A stretch of 64,000 bases of DNA from Carex sylvatica. Lineage: Eukaryota; Streptophyta; Magnoliopsida; Poales; Cyperaceae. Below the pieces are notes generated by a model. That model had not been told where the DNA came from and did not search any database. It saw only the letters and a program-made list of their open reading frames with translations. The translations under genes and the position numbers were made by a program. Positions 36,200 through 48,489 of this stretch are shown piece after piece. Numbering within the stretch: position 1 is the first letter of the stretch; each line of letters opens with the position of its first letter. Location: contig CAXKVR010000045.1 in the NCBI GenBank assembly GCA_964058845.1, positions 372,001-436,000 on the forward strand. The letters are read 5' to 3'.

Positions 36200-37882
36200 A
36201 AATCTTTTTTCTTAATTTTATGGTTTCAATTTTTACAAAAATCACAAGTATCGAAAAAATCACTACAATTATGTTCCAATTCCACCTTTTTACAGTTATA
36301 TTTAATTTCAATTCGGGTTTGTTTATTTATTATGAGATTGTACGGGATAATACTTAACAGATCTGAGAATCCACTATTTAATTTGTAAAAACCAATACTA
36401 ACGAATACGCACGAAAATAATTATAGTAATGTGCTAGAATATTAATTGGTTGAACATGCATCGCTATACGAGTGGTTCTCATTTTTGCTGTCTTATTTGA
36501 ATCATCAAAACTTCGGTCCTCCTTTTGGTAATATTCCGAGTACATCCGGGCAGCTGATGCCGCCTTGAGATTTGTGTAAGAGTCGAACGCTTTGCGGGGA
36601 ATTGGCACCTCAAATCAAGATTTACGTAAAAGGGCAATTTTGTTAATTTGTCTTCTCCTTACTCCTTACTCCTTACTCCTTAGTCTCTGCCTCTCTCTGA
36701 TACAGTACAAATATTCCATGTATTGGCACCTCATGTCTTCTCATATCACATATCAGCATGATGCATATCTAACATGTCTATAGTAGTCTACCACATAAGT
36801 TTACTGTTTTGGGGTTCTGTTGTTACAGCAAAAGATGGTAACGTGTACCAGCTCACAAGCAAAAGATGGTAACTACCAGAAGCTATTATAGTCCCTGCAA
36901 GGCAACAAGGCAGCAACGTCACGTGCATGCTTTTTATTTATTTCTTCTTAGTCTTGAATGCATTCATTGAATAAAAAGTTTCCGACTCTTTTTGTACGCG
37001 GCTTGGGAATTTGTCCGAAGCCATTTGGAGAGAATTTCTGTCCAAAGCGTTTTTAGACCGCAAGATTATATCTTATCAAAACTAATGAAGTTAATGCTAA
37101 CAGATAATAGTTTTTATCCGTTAAGTAAATAAAAGAAAACGTCCTCTTTTACTTTTCTCTTAGTCAAGGAAGGAAACTATTTTTTTTCATTATCAATTTT
37201 TTTCCCAGGAGCTTTAAGCAAATCGTAGTCCTAAAATTTGCATTGCATCAAATCAATCAAGCTTTGAGGCGATAGTCAACGCTATATCCTTTTATCTTGG
37301 AGACATTTTCAAGAGATGCCGTGACTGGCAAATAATAGTTTGCCTTCTCTTTGATAAACTCGGTGCCAGTAATTTTTAAGCTCAACATTGTCGAATTTTG
37401 CCAGTATTATAGCATTCTTCAGCATCGTAAGGGTATTACGATGGTAGAATTAAGTTAGTTTATTTTTCATTTGCCATAGTTTCCGATTGGTCCAGAATTG
37501 AAATGCCCCTTGCAACATTGGTCCACTCAATATGTTAGTTTAGATGACTACTCAATGTAAATTATTTGGCTTAACAAATTGATTCGGTGTGATAAATACA
37601 CCAAATATTTATTTGTTTGAAAAACTCTATGCGAGTCATTCATCCTCTGCTTCTTGACTTACATAAATATTAAATGTTAAAAATCAGAAGGCAGTAACAA
37701 CACCATAGAGAGCTTTTAAGAAAAATATAACATATTATATATCAAATTAGAAATTTAGAACGGAGCTACGCAAAATCAGGCAAATAAATCTTATTTTTAG
37801 AGGCGGAAGAAGGAAAAAATTGAGATGAATTAAAAAACAAAGCCCTTTATATGTACAATTTCAATCCCAAGGAGACAATAAC
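36200..37882. other. Intergenic, nothing firm
   Basis: A (CTTACTC)n-like short repeat is at about 36657-36682. The word TTGGTTGAACATGCATCGCT at about 36447 recurs near 39473, so a small diverged repeat may be shared. The open frame 36378-36608 (minus) has no recognisable family. Confidence 0.4.
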
Positions 37883-38289
37883 GAGTTTGGCTAGTATAAT
37901 ATCAATGTCATTTCAATTTATATAACACCAACTCTAAAACATATCAAATTGACTTCAAACAGTAAATCAAAACCGTTCAAACCGATCTACTTCATTAGTT
38001 GTGCGTTTACATGCAAAGTTTATAACTTTTCGAATTTATTTAGTATTAGATCAAGCGGTCAAATATGTGAGTTTTTAAGTTAATTTTAATACATTAATTT
38101 TTCAATATTTTTACCGCTTGATTTGATACTAAAATAACTAAAAAATATAAAAAATTTGTATGTAAATGCATCACACATAATGTAAATTGGTTTGAACGGT
38201 TTGGATTTACCGTTTGAAGTCGATTTGATAGGTTTTAGAGTTGGTGTTATATAGATTGAAATGACACTGATGTTATATTAGTCAAACTG
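37883..38289. mobile_element. Mutator-type MITE with 9-bp target duplication
   Basis: A 407-bp element with long inverted arms. It opens GAGTTTGGCTAGTATAATAT and closes with the inverse (ATGTTATATTAGTCAAACTG). It is flanked on both sides by GACAATAAC (37874-37882 and 38290-38298). Inner words CAAACCGATCTACTTCAT and GATCAAGCGGTCAAA link it to the copies at 15957, 20140 and 43985. No coding capacity. Confidence 0.88.
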
Positions 38290-38298
38290 GACAATAAC

Positions 38299-40698
38299 AT
38301 GCTAAATTAAGCTTAAAGATGGGACCGTGTGTTTTCATTTGAGGAGAGGGGATGGAGGAGGGTTACAAGATTTCTTCTCCGTGTATTTTCTCATTTATTT
38401 GGAGCAATTTGATTTGAGTCTAGTGTGAAAAATTCTTAAATAGCTCCATTAACAGTGAGAAGGAAGAAAGGAGATTTATTTCCTAATTTGACATGACGGA
38501 GAGAAGTTAACATTTGTTAGCATTAATTACTATAATTTTAATATGATATGATCGTGTGGCTTAGAAACGCTTTGGACAGATGTTTCGTCCAAAGTCCTTC
38601 GGACAGGTTCCAATTCCTTTGTACGCAGGGGAGCGGATCTATTTCAAACTTTTGAGTTTGAATCTGGACCGTCCGATCTGCTTTGGTGTGAATATTAAAA
38701 GGACCTCATAGATTACATCTTTGACAGAATTAGCTCGAATTCTGATCGGAAAGTCATTTATCTCATGGAGGAGAGGCCCAGAGAGATATCAGCTCTATAA
38801 TATATTTTAAAGGGTATGTATAGTTTCCAAAAAAATTTATTGAATTTGCGTGTATTTTTATTCATAATATTATATTTATATTTCTAAATTTAAAAATTAT
38901 CAAATTTATTCAATTTATTAATTTTCTATTAAAAATCATTACAATTCTCATTCATCTTTGTTAAAAAAAATATATATAGCATGTGTGTAAAAGAATGTTC
39001 GGACTATAATATTATTTTCGTGTTTTGCATTGTCGATTTGATTTATTATAGTCGGACTATAATATTTTATATATAATGACCCTTTGCGAAGAATCCAAAA
39101 TTGTTAACATTTACACCACAAGCTAACATCGAAGAAAAATAATAAAAATTAAAACTGAGTTGCTTTATTTTTACATGTCTGGAATGGATTTTTTAGTTTC
39201 GGTGCATTCGAGGGGTACATTTGAATTATGCCAAATATTTAATGGACTGTCCTTTCTAATTACAGACCCACTAAATTTTACATGCATGTCATGTTTTCCA
39301 ATCGTAAAAGGCTAAAATATTATTATTACCTAGATGTTAATAGAGATCGAGACAAAAGCACGGCAGATAATAGCATAATGTCAGCTATTGACTACAATCT
39401 AGTCACTAGGTTGATGGCTCAGAGATTTGATATGTTTAATCAAAGATGGTCAAATAAAAGTTACATGGTTGATTGGTTGAACATGCATCGCTAATTAATC
39501 AACCATCGCTATATGAGGGGCCTTGTCTCAAATCAGCATGGTCATCAGTCTACAATGTTTTATTCTTGTCTATAGTTCTCTCCTCATGAAACTACGACAA
39601 TGCTAGCTTTAATAAATCCTATTTTTTTCCATCAAAAGTTACACTCGCTAAAAGTTTGAATTAATTTTCAACAAATTAGTTTAAGGTCTGATTTAATTGT
39701 CAACAAATTAAATTATTTTGATAAATCTTTAACTTTAGCAAAAAAAATTGTTCCTTAAGGAGGGGAAAACTTCGTGGACAATTATGCAGTGTTGTGAATT
39801 ACAAGTTTAGGGAATTACTAAAGAAACCGCAGAAAAAAAAAAGAGAGATGAGAAAATTAAAAGAAAAAATAGAAATAAAATGAAATATATATATATTTTT
39901 TGGCAAATAGCCCTTAGGCAACTTCATTAATACCATTGCACCATTATATTAGCTGTTAGTTCAGCTTGTTTACATGAGCTCGTACACCAGCTCGATTCTG
40001 GCAACCTAAAGTGCAAAACATTCACCCATTACAAACCTTACATGCCACAACTATTTAAAAAGGAAGGGAATTACCATGCATATAGAGAATACAAAGCATC
40101 ACAGCTCCCTGTTATAGTCTAACAGTAAAAGTAAGAAACATACAAAAAAAAAAAAAAAAATCGAGTGGCGACAGAGAAATACGTACCCAAAACCTCCCCT
40201 ATGTGAACAATATATAGCAGGGAGAACCAAAAAAGAGGTACAAGAAAGCACAGATATGGGGTTATAAAACGAAATAAATTTTTTATGGAGGTAAAGAGAG
40301 ATATAACCCGGAAATAAGCTTGACAAAGTTACCATTAATTCAATGCGATTCCAACATTTTGCGTCAAAAATGTATGACTTTAAAAAACATAGCAATGATA
40401 AACAAATTATGAACTTAATAAGCAATAGGTATAGAAACATAGAACTGAAATAAAGAATGAAATAAAGAATGAAAGAAATAAGAAAATATAATTATATTGT
40501 TAAATTAGAGAGGGAGAAATAAAAAATAAATGAGATAAGAAAACATATTATATTGCTAAATTTCATAATTTATTTAATTTTAATTGTAATGCATCGTGCG
40601 GCTGTACGTGTGGTGAGTATGTTTTTAATTAAATTTAGACTTCTACACATTATTCAGATGCATTTAATTAAAAGAAGACGGATTATGTAATTGGAGAG
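38299..40698. other. Intergenic, nothing firm
   Basis: AT-rich; no gene signature. About 40590-40698 resembles 15198-15360 (shared AAATTTAGACTTCTACACAT), and the similarity may resume at 42571 beyond the solo LTR. That would mean the LTR split an older repeat. Confidence 0.4.
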
Positions 40699-42565
40699 TG
40701 ATAAGCATAAATTATATACACATCCGATCTAAATTTTAGCATGAAACAACACCAAATATCATGTATTTTGAATAAAAAGTGATTAGAATACACCTAGAAT
40801 CAAGTTACTGCGTTTGTTTTGCTTTAGACTGTAGGAAAAGACGAAAAATGAAGAAAAAAGCTCCCATTGCGGACGCACTCAATCCAGTGCAGACGCACTC
40901 AACACTTAGCCGAATTTCCAGCATCTCAGCGCTGCAGAAGAAAAAAATCGAGTGTAATTCGTCCGCACTCACAGACAGTGCGGATGCACTCAATACTTAG
41001 CCGATTTTTGAAAGATTCAGATTCTTCAGAATTCAAATCCAGTGCGGACGCACTCAGAAAAATACGCAAAAATTCATAATGCTAATTAAGGAAAGTTGGA
41101 GCCAGTGTGGGTCATCCATCCGCACTCACCATCAGTGCAGATGCACTGAATCCGCAGACAGCCAGAATTACACGGTTTGACAGTTTTTCTAATTTCTAGT
41201 GCACCAAGGACACGTTTTTACAGCCAAACTTGGACATGGCAGTGTGGGAAAAATAATCCAAAGATAGCACCCACTAACCTCACAATTATGCATCTTGATT
41301 GGGCATGGTCTTTTGCTATAAAAGGTGTGGGGGGTGGGGGGTTTCATTCCCATTCAAGGCACATCCATTCTTATCTCTCTCTTTACCCCTTGGTGCATGT
41401 CAATTTTCATAAAATACAGCGATAAATCTGCAACAATTCTCGGAGTTCCTGAGGCTTTTCTATGAAGGAGAAAAAGGTCAAGCAAGATTGAGATTCTTGA
41501 TTTGAAAAAGGGTGTAATAATTTTTTTATTTTATTTATTCTTATTTTTGCCAAACTTTATAATGGATCTCTCCAAGAGAGAGTAGATCTCTCTCTAGTGT
41601 TGTAGGTCAATGCATTAATTTGTTTAATTTTATTTTATTCGGTTATTTATTTTTGTTATGATTGTTTTATGGGATTTGATTGTTAATTTTTGTGATTTAT
41701 CATTTGTGTTAATTACATAATTAGTGCTTGAATTGTAGTTATCCTATTTTGAATTTGAAAGAACCAAAAATTGACTAGGATCAATAGGATAGTGTACCAA
41801 ATTATGAACACAAATACCCTAGGTTTGGATTAGGATCTAACAAGTTTGTAATCTAAGCCGGAACTACAAAAATTAAGGTTAGAGACTTGGTGAAGGACCT
41901 AACCGTGAAGTCAACTCCTAATTAGGACATCTCAAATTGAATCAAATATTGATATAATGGACTTAATCGTGAAGTACCAATATTCGAGGAGAGGAGAGAC
42001 TAACAAGAGCTTATGGTCTAGGTAACTAGAGTGAAGGACCTAACCATGAAGTCTGAATTACTTAGATACGTTATTAATTCACGAAAGTGACCCTTAATGA
42101 CATATTAGGTTAGAAACCTCATCAAATCATACATGAATTTAAATAAATGCCAAATAGATAGAATTATCAAAGGATTGTAGACCGAATACCCCTAGATCTC
42201 CTTAACTTGAAAGCAAACCAATTTTTCTTTTCTTTGTTTTATTTTTATTTATTGTTTAAAATTCCTTTCTTCTGGGTATTGAACCCAAATTTAGAATTAT
42301 TAGAACAAACCCCCCTCCCCCCCCCCCCCCCCCCCACACACACACAATTCTACTTTATTGCACTTTACTCTCTTTCATTCTCTGAAATTAATTAATAATG
42401 TTTAAGCTAAGTATTTAAACATATTCCCTGTGATTCGACACCTAGATATTACAAGGGTAGATTGTGCGTTTGCAACTAACATTTCTTTGAGTGTTGTAGT
42501 TAATAAATTTAAAGGCATAAATAGTATAAAATAAGTACAATTTCATATCTCCAAAATACTCATCA
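40699..42565 (+). mobile_element. Solo LTR, copy 1, with 5-bp target duplication GAGAG
   Basis: It starts TGATAAGCATAAATTATATA and ends AAAATACTCATCA (TG...CA), 1867 bp. It is flanked by GAGAG on both sides (40694-40698 and 42566-42570). The 5' part has an array of AGTGCGGACGCACTC-like palindromes (about 40868-41150). A TATA box (GCTATAAAAGG, about 41316) is followed by a transcript-like stretch. The 3' part has the shared words AAGGACCTAACCGTGAAGTC, ATTCACGAAAGTGACCCTTA and GGGTATTGAACCCAAA and a long C run near 42311. No internal retrotransposon genes flank it, so unequal recombination has left one LTR. Confidence 0.93.
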
Positions 42566-42570
42566 GAGAG

Positions 42571-43984
42571 CTGAGATTAAATCTGAAATTTCATCTTTCA
42601 ATCGTAGCCGTTGGCAAATCAGACACCCAACGTGCTTAATATAACATAACATAACATTACTTATTAAACCTTTTCTTTCAAAATCATATAACACTCAACA
42701 ACCAACATAACTAACTTCATCAACATACAACAAAAGATCACACCAACAAAATTAGAAAATCGAAATCTTAAAACTATACCTTTTCCGGCCACGCAACACC
42801 CAGCAACCAACGTAACTAAATTGACCAACATATAACAAAAAATCTGATTCAAATCAGCTGAAATTCTAGATGCATGGACAGTAACCCTGAAATTCATGAA
42901 ATTCCAAATCTAACCGTTGATCTGTTATGAGATGCGTGCACAGAAAAATCAGCTGTTCCGAGTTACGTGCACAGAAAAAATTGGACGGTTGAATTCGGAA
43001 TTCCAGATATTTTAGAGTTACTGTTCATATATTTGAATTTCAGCTGATTTGAATCCCAAAAAATCACACCAACAAAATTAGAAAATCGAAATCTTAAGAC
43101 TGTACCTTCTCCAGCCACAGTGAAAGTGAGATATCGAGAGCTATTTTAATCTGCAACAAAACAAGCCATTTGATGCTTGAGGTTAATCCGATGAAGCTTC
43201 CCATGCAACAATTTCGCTCTTTCGCCGAATCAATTGAGAGAAAGAGACTAAGGAGAGTGGAGAAAGCTAGTGCATCATTTTAAAAAAAAAATGAAAATTT
43301 AGTCGGAGCCGATATTTTTTCCCCACAATTTTACATTATCTAGGTAGAGGTTGGGACAAAAGTATGAGAACAGAATGGAAAAAAATAGACAAACAAACAG
43401 ATAAAAAAATTATAGTTCTGTTGGACACAAATTCGTTCAGTTCCCATCTGAGAAAAGAACATCCGAACATGCCCCATGGGGTTTATTCCTGTTCTTTTTA
43501 TTATATTTTGTCAATGCTTTCACTCTAGTAGATTTAGTTCAAAGATCATTGATGTTTGTTGATGAGTATAGCCATTGCATCAATTCCCTTACAATTTTAT
43601 ATGTTCTTCTGATTAGTAATTTTTATCATAACAGAGTAATTTTCAAAGTAAAAAATAATATTTCAAAGTACTTTTTCATGACACTAAGTAATTAATCCTT
43701 ACTGTGGCGCAGCCCATGTACTCATGATAAAAAAAGAAGAAGACAAATTGAATGAAAAGAGGCATTTCTTGACAGGACAAGAACTAGAGCTGTTAATCTT
43801 TTATTATTTTTATTTTTTTAATGGTGGTTGGAGTTCAAACAATTCAGTTATTTTAAAACTGCATTTCATACCAAAGAGTATTACTATATTAAATACTGCT
43901 TCTCTATAGCTATTTAATTTAAGGAGAAAAAAGAAAGAATTTGTGGGATTTTGCACGATCCGAAGAAAGCTCTATCTATTCTTT
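42571..43984. other. Repeat-rich stretch with a direct duplication and an exon-like island
   Basis: A 58-bp block (ACACCAACAAAATTAGAAAA ... CAGCCAC) occurs twice, at about 42733-42790 and 43063-43120. On the minus strand at about 43250-43110 a leader-like, CT-rich stretch continues into a possible coding piece (IKIALDISLSLWLEK) that ends at a GTACAGTC donor. I do not recognise it. It could be one more captured exon or a decayed gene start. Confidence 0.35.
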
Positions 43985-44215
43985 ACATTGACTTATTCAG
44001 TAATAAAAATTAATGAAAATTGAAACATTAAAATCAACCTATAATGCTTTATTTAAACGCTTAATTTTATACTAAATTAATTCAAAAATTTATAAATATT
44101 ACATTTAAACTCATCAGTCATCACCTATGAAGTAGATTGGTATCAACAATTTTGATTTGCCGTTTGAAACCAATTTGATAGGTTTTGGAGTTACGTTTGA
44201 ACCAAATTTTACTCT
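43985..44215. repeat. MITE, CAAACCGTTGAAATCAAT family, partial
   Basis: It holds ACGCTTAATTTTATACTAAA, AAGTAGATTGGTATCAACAA and TGATAGGTTTTGGAGTTACG, matching the right half of 37883-38289. The left arm is mostly missing. Confidence 0.55.
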
Positions 44216-44909
44216 AATTAATAGTTTAAGTGAGAGATTGATTATCAAATACAAAATTAAGGACGTGGCAAAGAAATTTTTTTATTGAGGGGGTCAAAAT
44301 CAAACCTTCATCAAGTAGTGGACTTATCCATACATCAATTCAACAGGTTTTTTGCAATTATGTGTCTTGTGATGAAACAAAGATTTCATTTGCCCACATT
44401 TAGTTAGCTTTTTCAAACACCTCATCTGAATGATAAAAGAAGATACAGTCTTTTAGTTTTATGTATGTTTATATTTGTTAATGTACCTCGAATTTAAATT
44501 TTCAATGCATAAGTAAAAAGTAACATGATGGAGGTTGGAGGATAAACAAAAGACACTTTGATCCCTCTTACCATCAAAATGAATTTGGCCAAGTTTGGCG
44601 AGAAAGCAACAGTAGAGGAACAATGTAGGAGGTGACATTGAAATGCCGTGTGCTAGTACCTAACAATTCCATTTCACATTTTAACCTTTTACTGATTAAC
44701 AGCTTCAGACAGACTTGACCAGCGGGACAATGTGTCAAGTCACATATGATCAAAATATATAAATAAAGGAGCCTGTCGAACAATCTACATATGAAAGAGA
44801 GGCAATCTTTATTATTATAATTCCAGAACAACACCTATTAATAATAATTAAAATTTTGTTTTTTTTTAATAATAATTAAATGAGGCTGCGGGTTTTTTTA
44901 TGCAGGACG

Positions 44910-46800
44910 AAGTTTAAACGGTTGATATGATCTCTGTATAAAAAGGAAATAAATCTGCTGTGATTCATAGGAATTGCAGGACCCTGTTATTCGAAATCCA
45001 ACCTTTTGTTTGTTTTGAGATTCATGCATGAAAACAACTTCTATTGAGATTCGTGCATTTAAAAAAAAGAAAAGGTTTGATTTGGAATAACAGGGACCTG
45101 CAATTCCTTTGGATTGCAGCAGATTTATTTCCGTATAAAAATGCACTTAGAAATAAAATTTTATATTTTTTTAGAAATATTTTCTATAACTTTTTAAATT
45201 CGTACGAAATTATTTTCATCTAAAAATACAGAACCATTTGAGTAGTGATTTTTTACCGATTTTTTTATTTATATTCAAGTAAAAATATAAATTTAAAAAA
45301 CTAATCAAACCGCAGACGTATTTTGAAAACTATCCAAATTGAATTTTTTTTTTTCTGTTTTCAACACCAATTTTCAGAAATTTTTTTCCGATAAATGGAT
45401 ATTAAAACCAGATTTTTTGTTTTCCGATTTTAGGATTTATTATTATTATTTTTTTGGAAACTTTTTTAGTAATTTTTTCTTCGGATTCTTTCTTTTTTTC
45501 ATTTTTTATAATTTATTTATTTTTTGTATTGAAGTATTAGAAATATTTAATATATTTCTTTAAAAATAGATAGAATACTATATAATTTGATTTATTCGAA
45601 AGACTGCTACAAATAATTTGGATCAACATTTTTAATGCCAGATTTTTTATGGCCGTAAGAAAAATTAATATATTTTTTGTTTGTTATTAAAAATAAATAA
45701 AAATGCTTGGATTCTCAGTTATTGATCCCCGTTCAAAAGTTACTTCTAAGTAAATACATAAAATATTGTCTTTTTTCTAGTATATTTAATTTCTAAAAAG
45801 TTGTATCTAGAAATGACTTTTGAACGGGATCAATAACTGAGAATCCAAGCATTTTTATTTTTTTCTAATAACAAATTAAGAAATACATTAATTTTTCTTA
45901 CGGGCGTAAAAAATCCGGCATGAAAAATGTTGATCCGGATTATTTGTAGCTGTCTTTCTAATAAATCAAATTATATAGTATTCCATCTATTTTCAAAGAA
46001 ATATATTAAATATTTCTAATACTTCAATACAAAAAATAAATAAATTATAAATATATTTTTTTAAATAAAAAAGCTGAAAAATGGAAGAAAAAAATTCTAG
46101 AAAAATATTTAATGATTGTTATTAAAAAGAATTCTCAAAATAGATACAACTTTTTAGAAATTAAATATACTAGAAAGATGATAATATTTTATGTATTTAC
46201 TTAGAAGTTGCTTTTAAACCGGTATCAATAACTCATAATCCAAGTATTTTTACTTTATTCCAATGACTCATAAAGAAATATATTAATTTTTCTTACTGCC
46301 GTAAAAAATCTAACATGAAAAATGTTGATCCGGATTATTTGTAGCAGTCTTTCTAATAAATCAAATTATATAGTATTTCATCTATTTTTAAAGATATATA
46401 ATAAATATTTCTAATACTTCAATACAAAAAAATTAATTATAAAAACTGAAAAATGAAAAAAAGAAAGAATCCGAAAAAGAAAAAATATTCCTAAAATAAA
46501 ATATTCCTAAAAAAAAAAAGTTCCTAAAAAAAAAAAATCATAAAACCGGAATTTTTTTTTCCGAAAATTGGTGTTGAAACCGAATTTTTTTTTCTGATTT
46601 GGATAGTTTTCAAAATACGGCTAAGATTTGATTAGTTTTTTAAATTTATATATTTTTTGGATATAAATAAAAAATGGGATTTTCTACCTATTCAAAAATA
46701 ATAATAATAATTCTCAAAAAATATGAAATTTAGCCTCTAAAGATAAGTGGTCAAATCAACAATTTGAACTTTAAAAATAAAAAATATTCATATTATAGAC
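44910..46800. repeat. Large foldback element with a second inverted arm copy
   Basis: Outer arms (for example AAAACTATCCAAATTGAATT at about 45328 and GATTTGGATAGTTTTCAAAA at about 46600) enclose inner arms. The segment 45600-45780 (GGATTCTCAGTTATTGATCC) is mirrored at 45800-45960 (GGATCAATAACTGAGAATCC) and again, diverged, at 46139-46440. It therefore contains one arm in one direction and two in the other. No coding capacity. A family B MITE is inserted in its left end. Confidence 0.75.
44945..45132. mobile_element. Mutator-type MITE family B, nested, 9-bp target duplication
   Basis: A 188-bp element, GGAAATAAATCTGCTGTGAT ... CAGCAGATTTATTTCC, with inner arms GGACCCTGTTATTCGAAATC and GGAATAACAGGGACC. 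It is flanked by GTATAAAAA on both sides (44936-44944 and 45133-45141). It sits inside the outer arm of the larger foldback element, so it is the younger insertion. Confidence 0.9.
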
Positions 46801-47134
46801 CGATTTGCATCATTCATAACCCCATAACCTCACATTATCAGTTTATTATTAAGATTTTTTTATTTTTTATGCAAGTAGAATATATCAGCGTTGAGAGACC
46901 TGATTGAAAAAAAAAAAATACATTATGATATTTTTAGACCAAGTGAATATGATTCTTGAATTAGGAGCTTTCTAGAGCAATTTAGAACAGCTAACTTAAC
47001 GAATTTTAAAAAGTTTCTACCCAGCGAAAGCTGAAAAGCTAAACCATATACTTCGGTTAGTGCTCCAAATAATTAAGGCTCGGTTTCAATGAGAGAAGTA
47101 AAAAGATTAGGCTTATAACTCAGTTTAATTTGAC

Positions 47135-48350
47135 TCATGTAAATATTTGACTCGATTCGGTTCGCAAGTTCACGAATTAATTTGCAAGTCGGCTCAAATT
47201 TTTGGTACATATTTCGACTGATGTAAACACTGGACCTATAGGCACCAGCATGACAGCATCTAAATTTGTGGTTTTTGTTTTATGTGAATTTATCTATGTT
47301 ACTTCTGTGTAACAGTTGACGATAAGGCAACATCTCTCTCAGTGGATTTAGAAATGTCGATCCGGATATAAATTAGAACACAAATTAGAGTCATCTATCT
47401 TTTTTAGCTCAGATGAGGTGAGAATTAAATGAATTGAATAAGAGGTTTCAAACGAACACGTATTCTCAGCATTAACTCAAAAAAAAAAAATTTGAGTTAA
47501 TGCATCTTGACTGTCTAATTTTAAACAGAATTGACCGTCCAATATTAACACAGAGATCTTCTAATATTAATGCAGATCTGATTTATACGAATTTTAAAGC
47601 AGATCGAATGGTTCATATATATTAACTCAAAAAATTCTTTTTTGAGTTGATGCAGAGGATACGAATTCGTTTCGAACTGGGAATTCTTTTTCGATTCATA
47701 GATTGAAGGAAGATGTGGAGATTGTTTGGCTCATGAGACACGTGGATGCAAATGAATGGCTAACGAGGAGTCCCCTGTTTACACTTTACAACCAGGAGCG
47801 TATCTAGATTATGGCTTTGAGAACCAAACATAAAAAAGTAATCAGACGAGTAGATTTCTGCCACGTTGATATCGGAAGGATGTAGTATTGTAATAGGATC
47901 TTTTTCCAGGGGATTTGCTGCATTCGCAAGGATAACAGAAGTTTTGCAAAATTATTTAGTACTAATTTATTGCAAAATAAAGTTTCAATGGATTTTATTT
48001 AATTATAATTTTATACTTATTTAATCTTTTTTATGCGTACGTGGAGTGGTGAATATCAATACAAAATCTTTCTATGCGTACGCGGTCACGCTGGTGACTA
48101 GACCCAAATTTGTACACAGTGTTTACATGAGCTAAAATATGTACCAAAAATTTGAGCCGGCTCGCGAGTTAGCCGAGTCGAGCCAAGTGTTTATATGAAC
48201 TGAATCAAGTCGAGCTTTTTCTTTCAAAATCGAGCCGACTCGAGTTCTTTTTTTTTTAGTTTCGAGTCCAATTCGTTATAAAATATTGAGCCGCTCAACT
48301 CATCGATTCGCAAGCTGGCTCGACTCATTAGCAGCCCTAACTTTGGTAGA
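47135..48350. repeat. Foldback repeat, arms about 95 bp with a loop of about 0.9 kb
   Basis: The left arm (GGCTCAAATTTTTGGTACAT ... GATGTAAACACTGG, to about 47232) is mirrored at about 48112-48215 (CAGTGTTTACATGAGCTAAA, ACCAAAAATTTGAGCCGGCT). The right side extends with GAGCCGACTCGAG and GGCTCGACTCATTAGC words to about 48350. Possibly two opposed copies of one short repeat rather than a single element. Confidence 0.5.
47447..47682. repeat. Small MITE inside the foldback loop
   Basis: Inverted ends: TTTCAAACGAACACGTATTC with AGCATTAACTCAAAAA at left, and TTTTTTGAGTTGATGCAGAGG with GATACGAATTCGTTTCGAA at right. About 236 bp with no coding capacity. Confidence 0.6.
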
Positions 48351-48489
48351 TTTTAAGTTTCTATTATCCAAGTATGAAATGTATAAGTTATCTAACACTA
48401 GTGTCAGGTACATAGTTTGTGTGTACTTCATAATGTTTACCATAGAATAAGGAAAAGAAGTCTGATAATTGTACCTCAAACAAAATTTC

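Noticed and set aside
45339..45563. Phe-rich 74-codon plus-strand frame
   Set aside because: Translation of T-rich palindrome sequence; no membrane-protein family signature.
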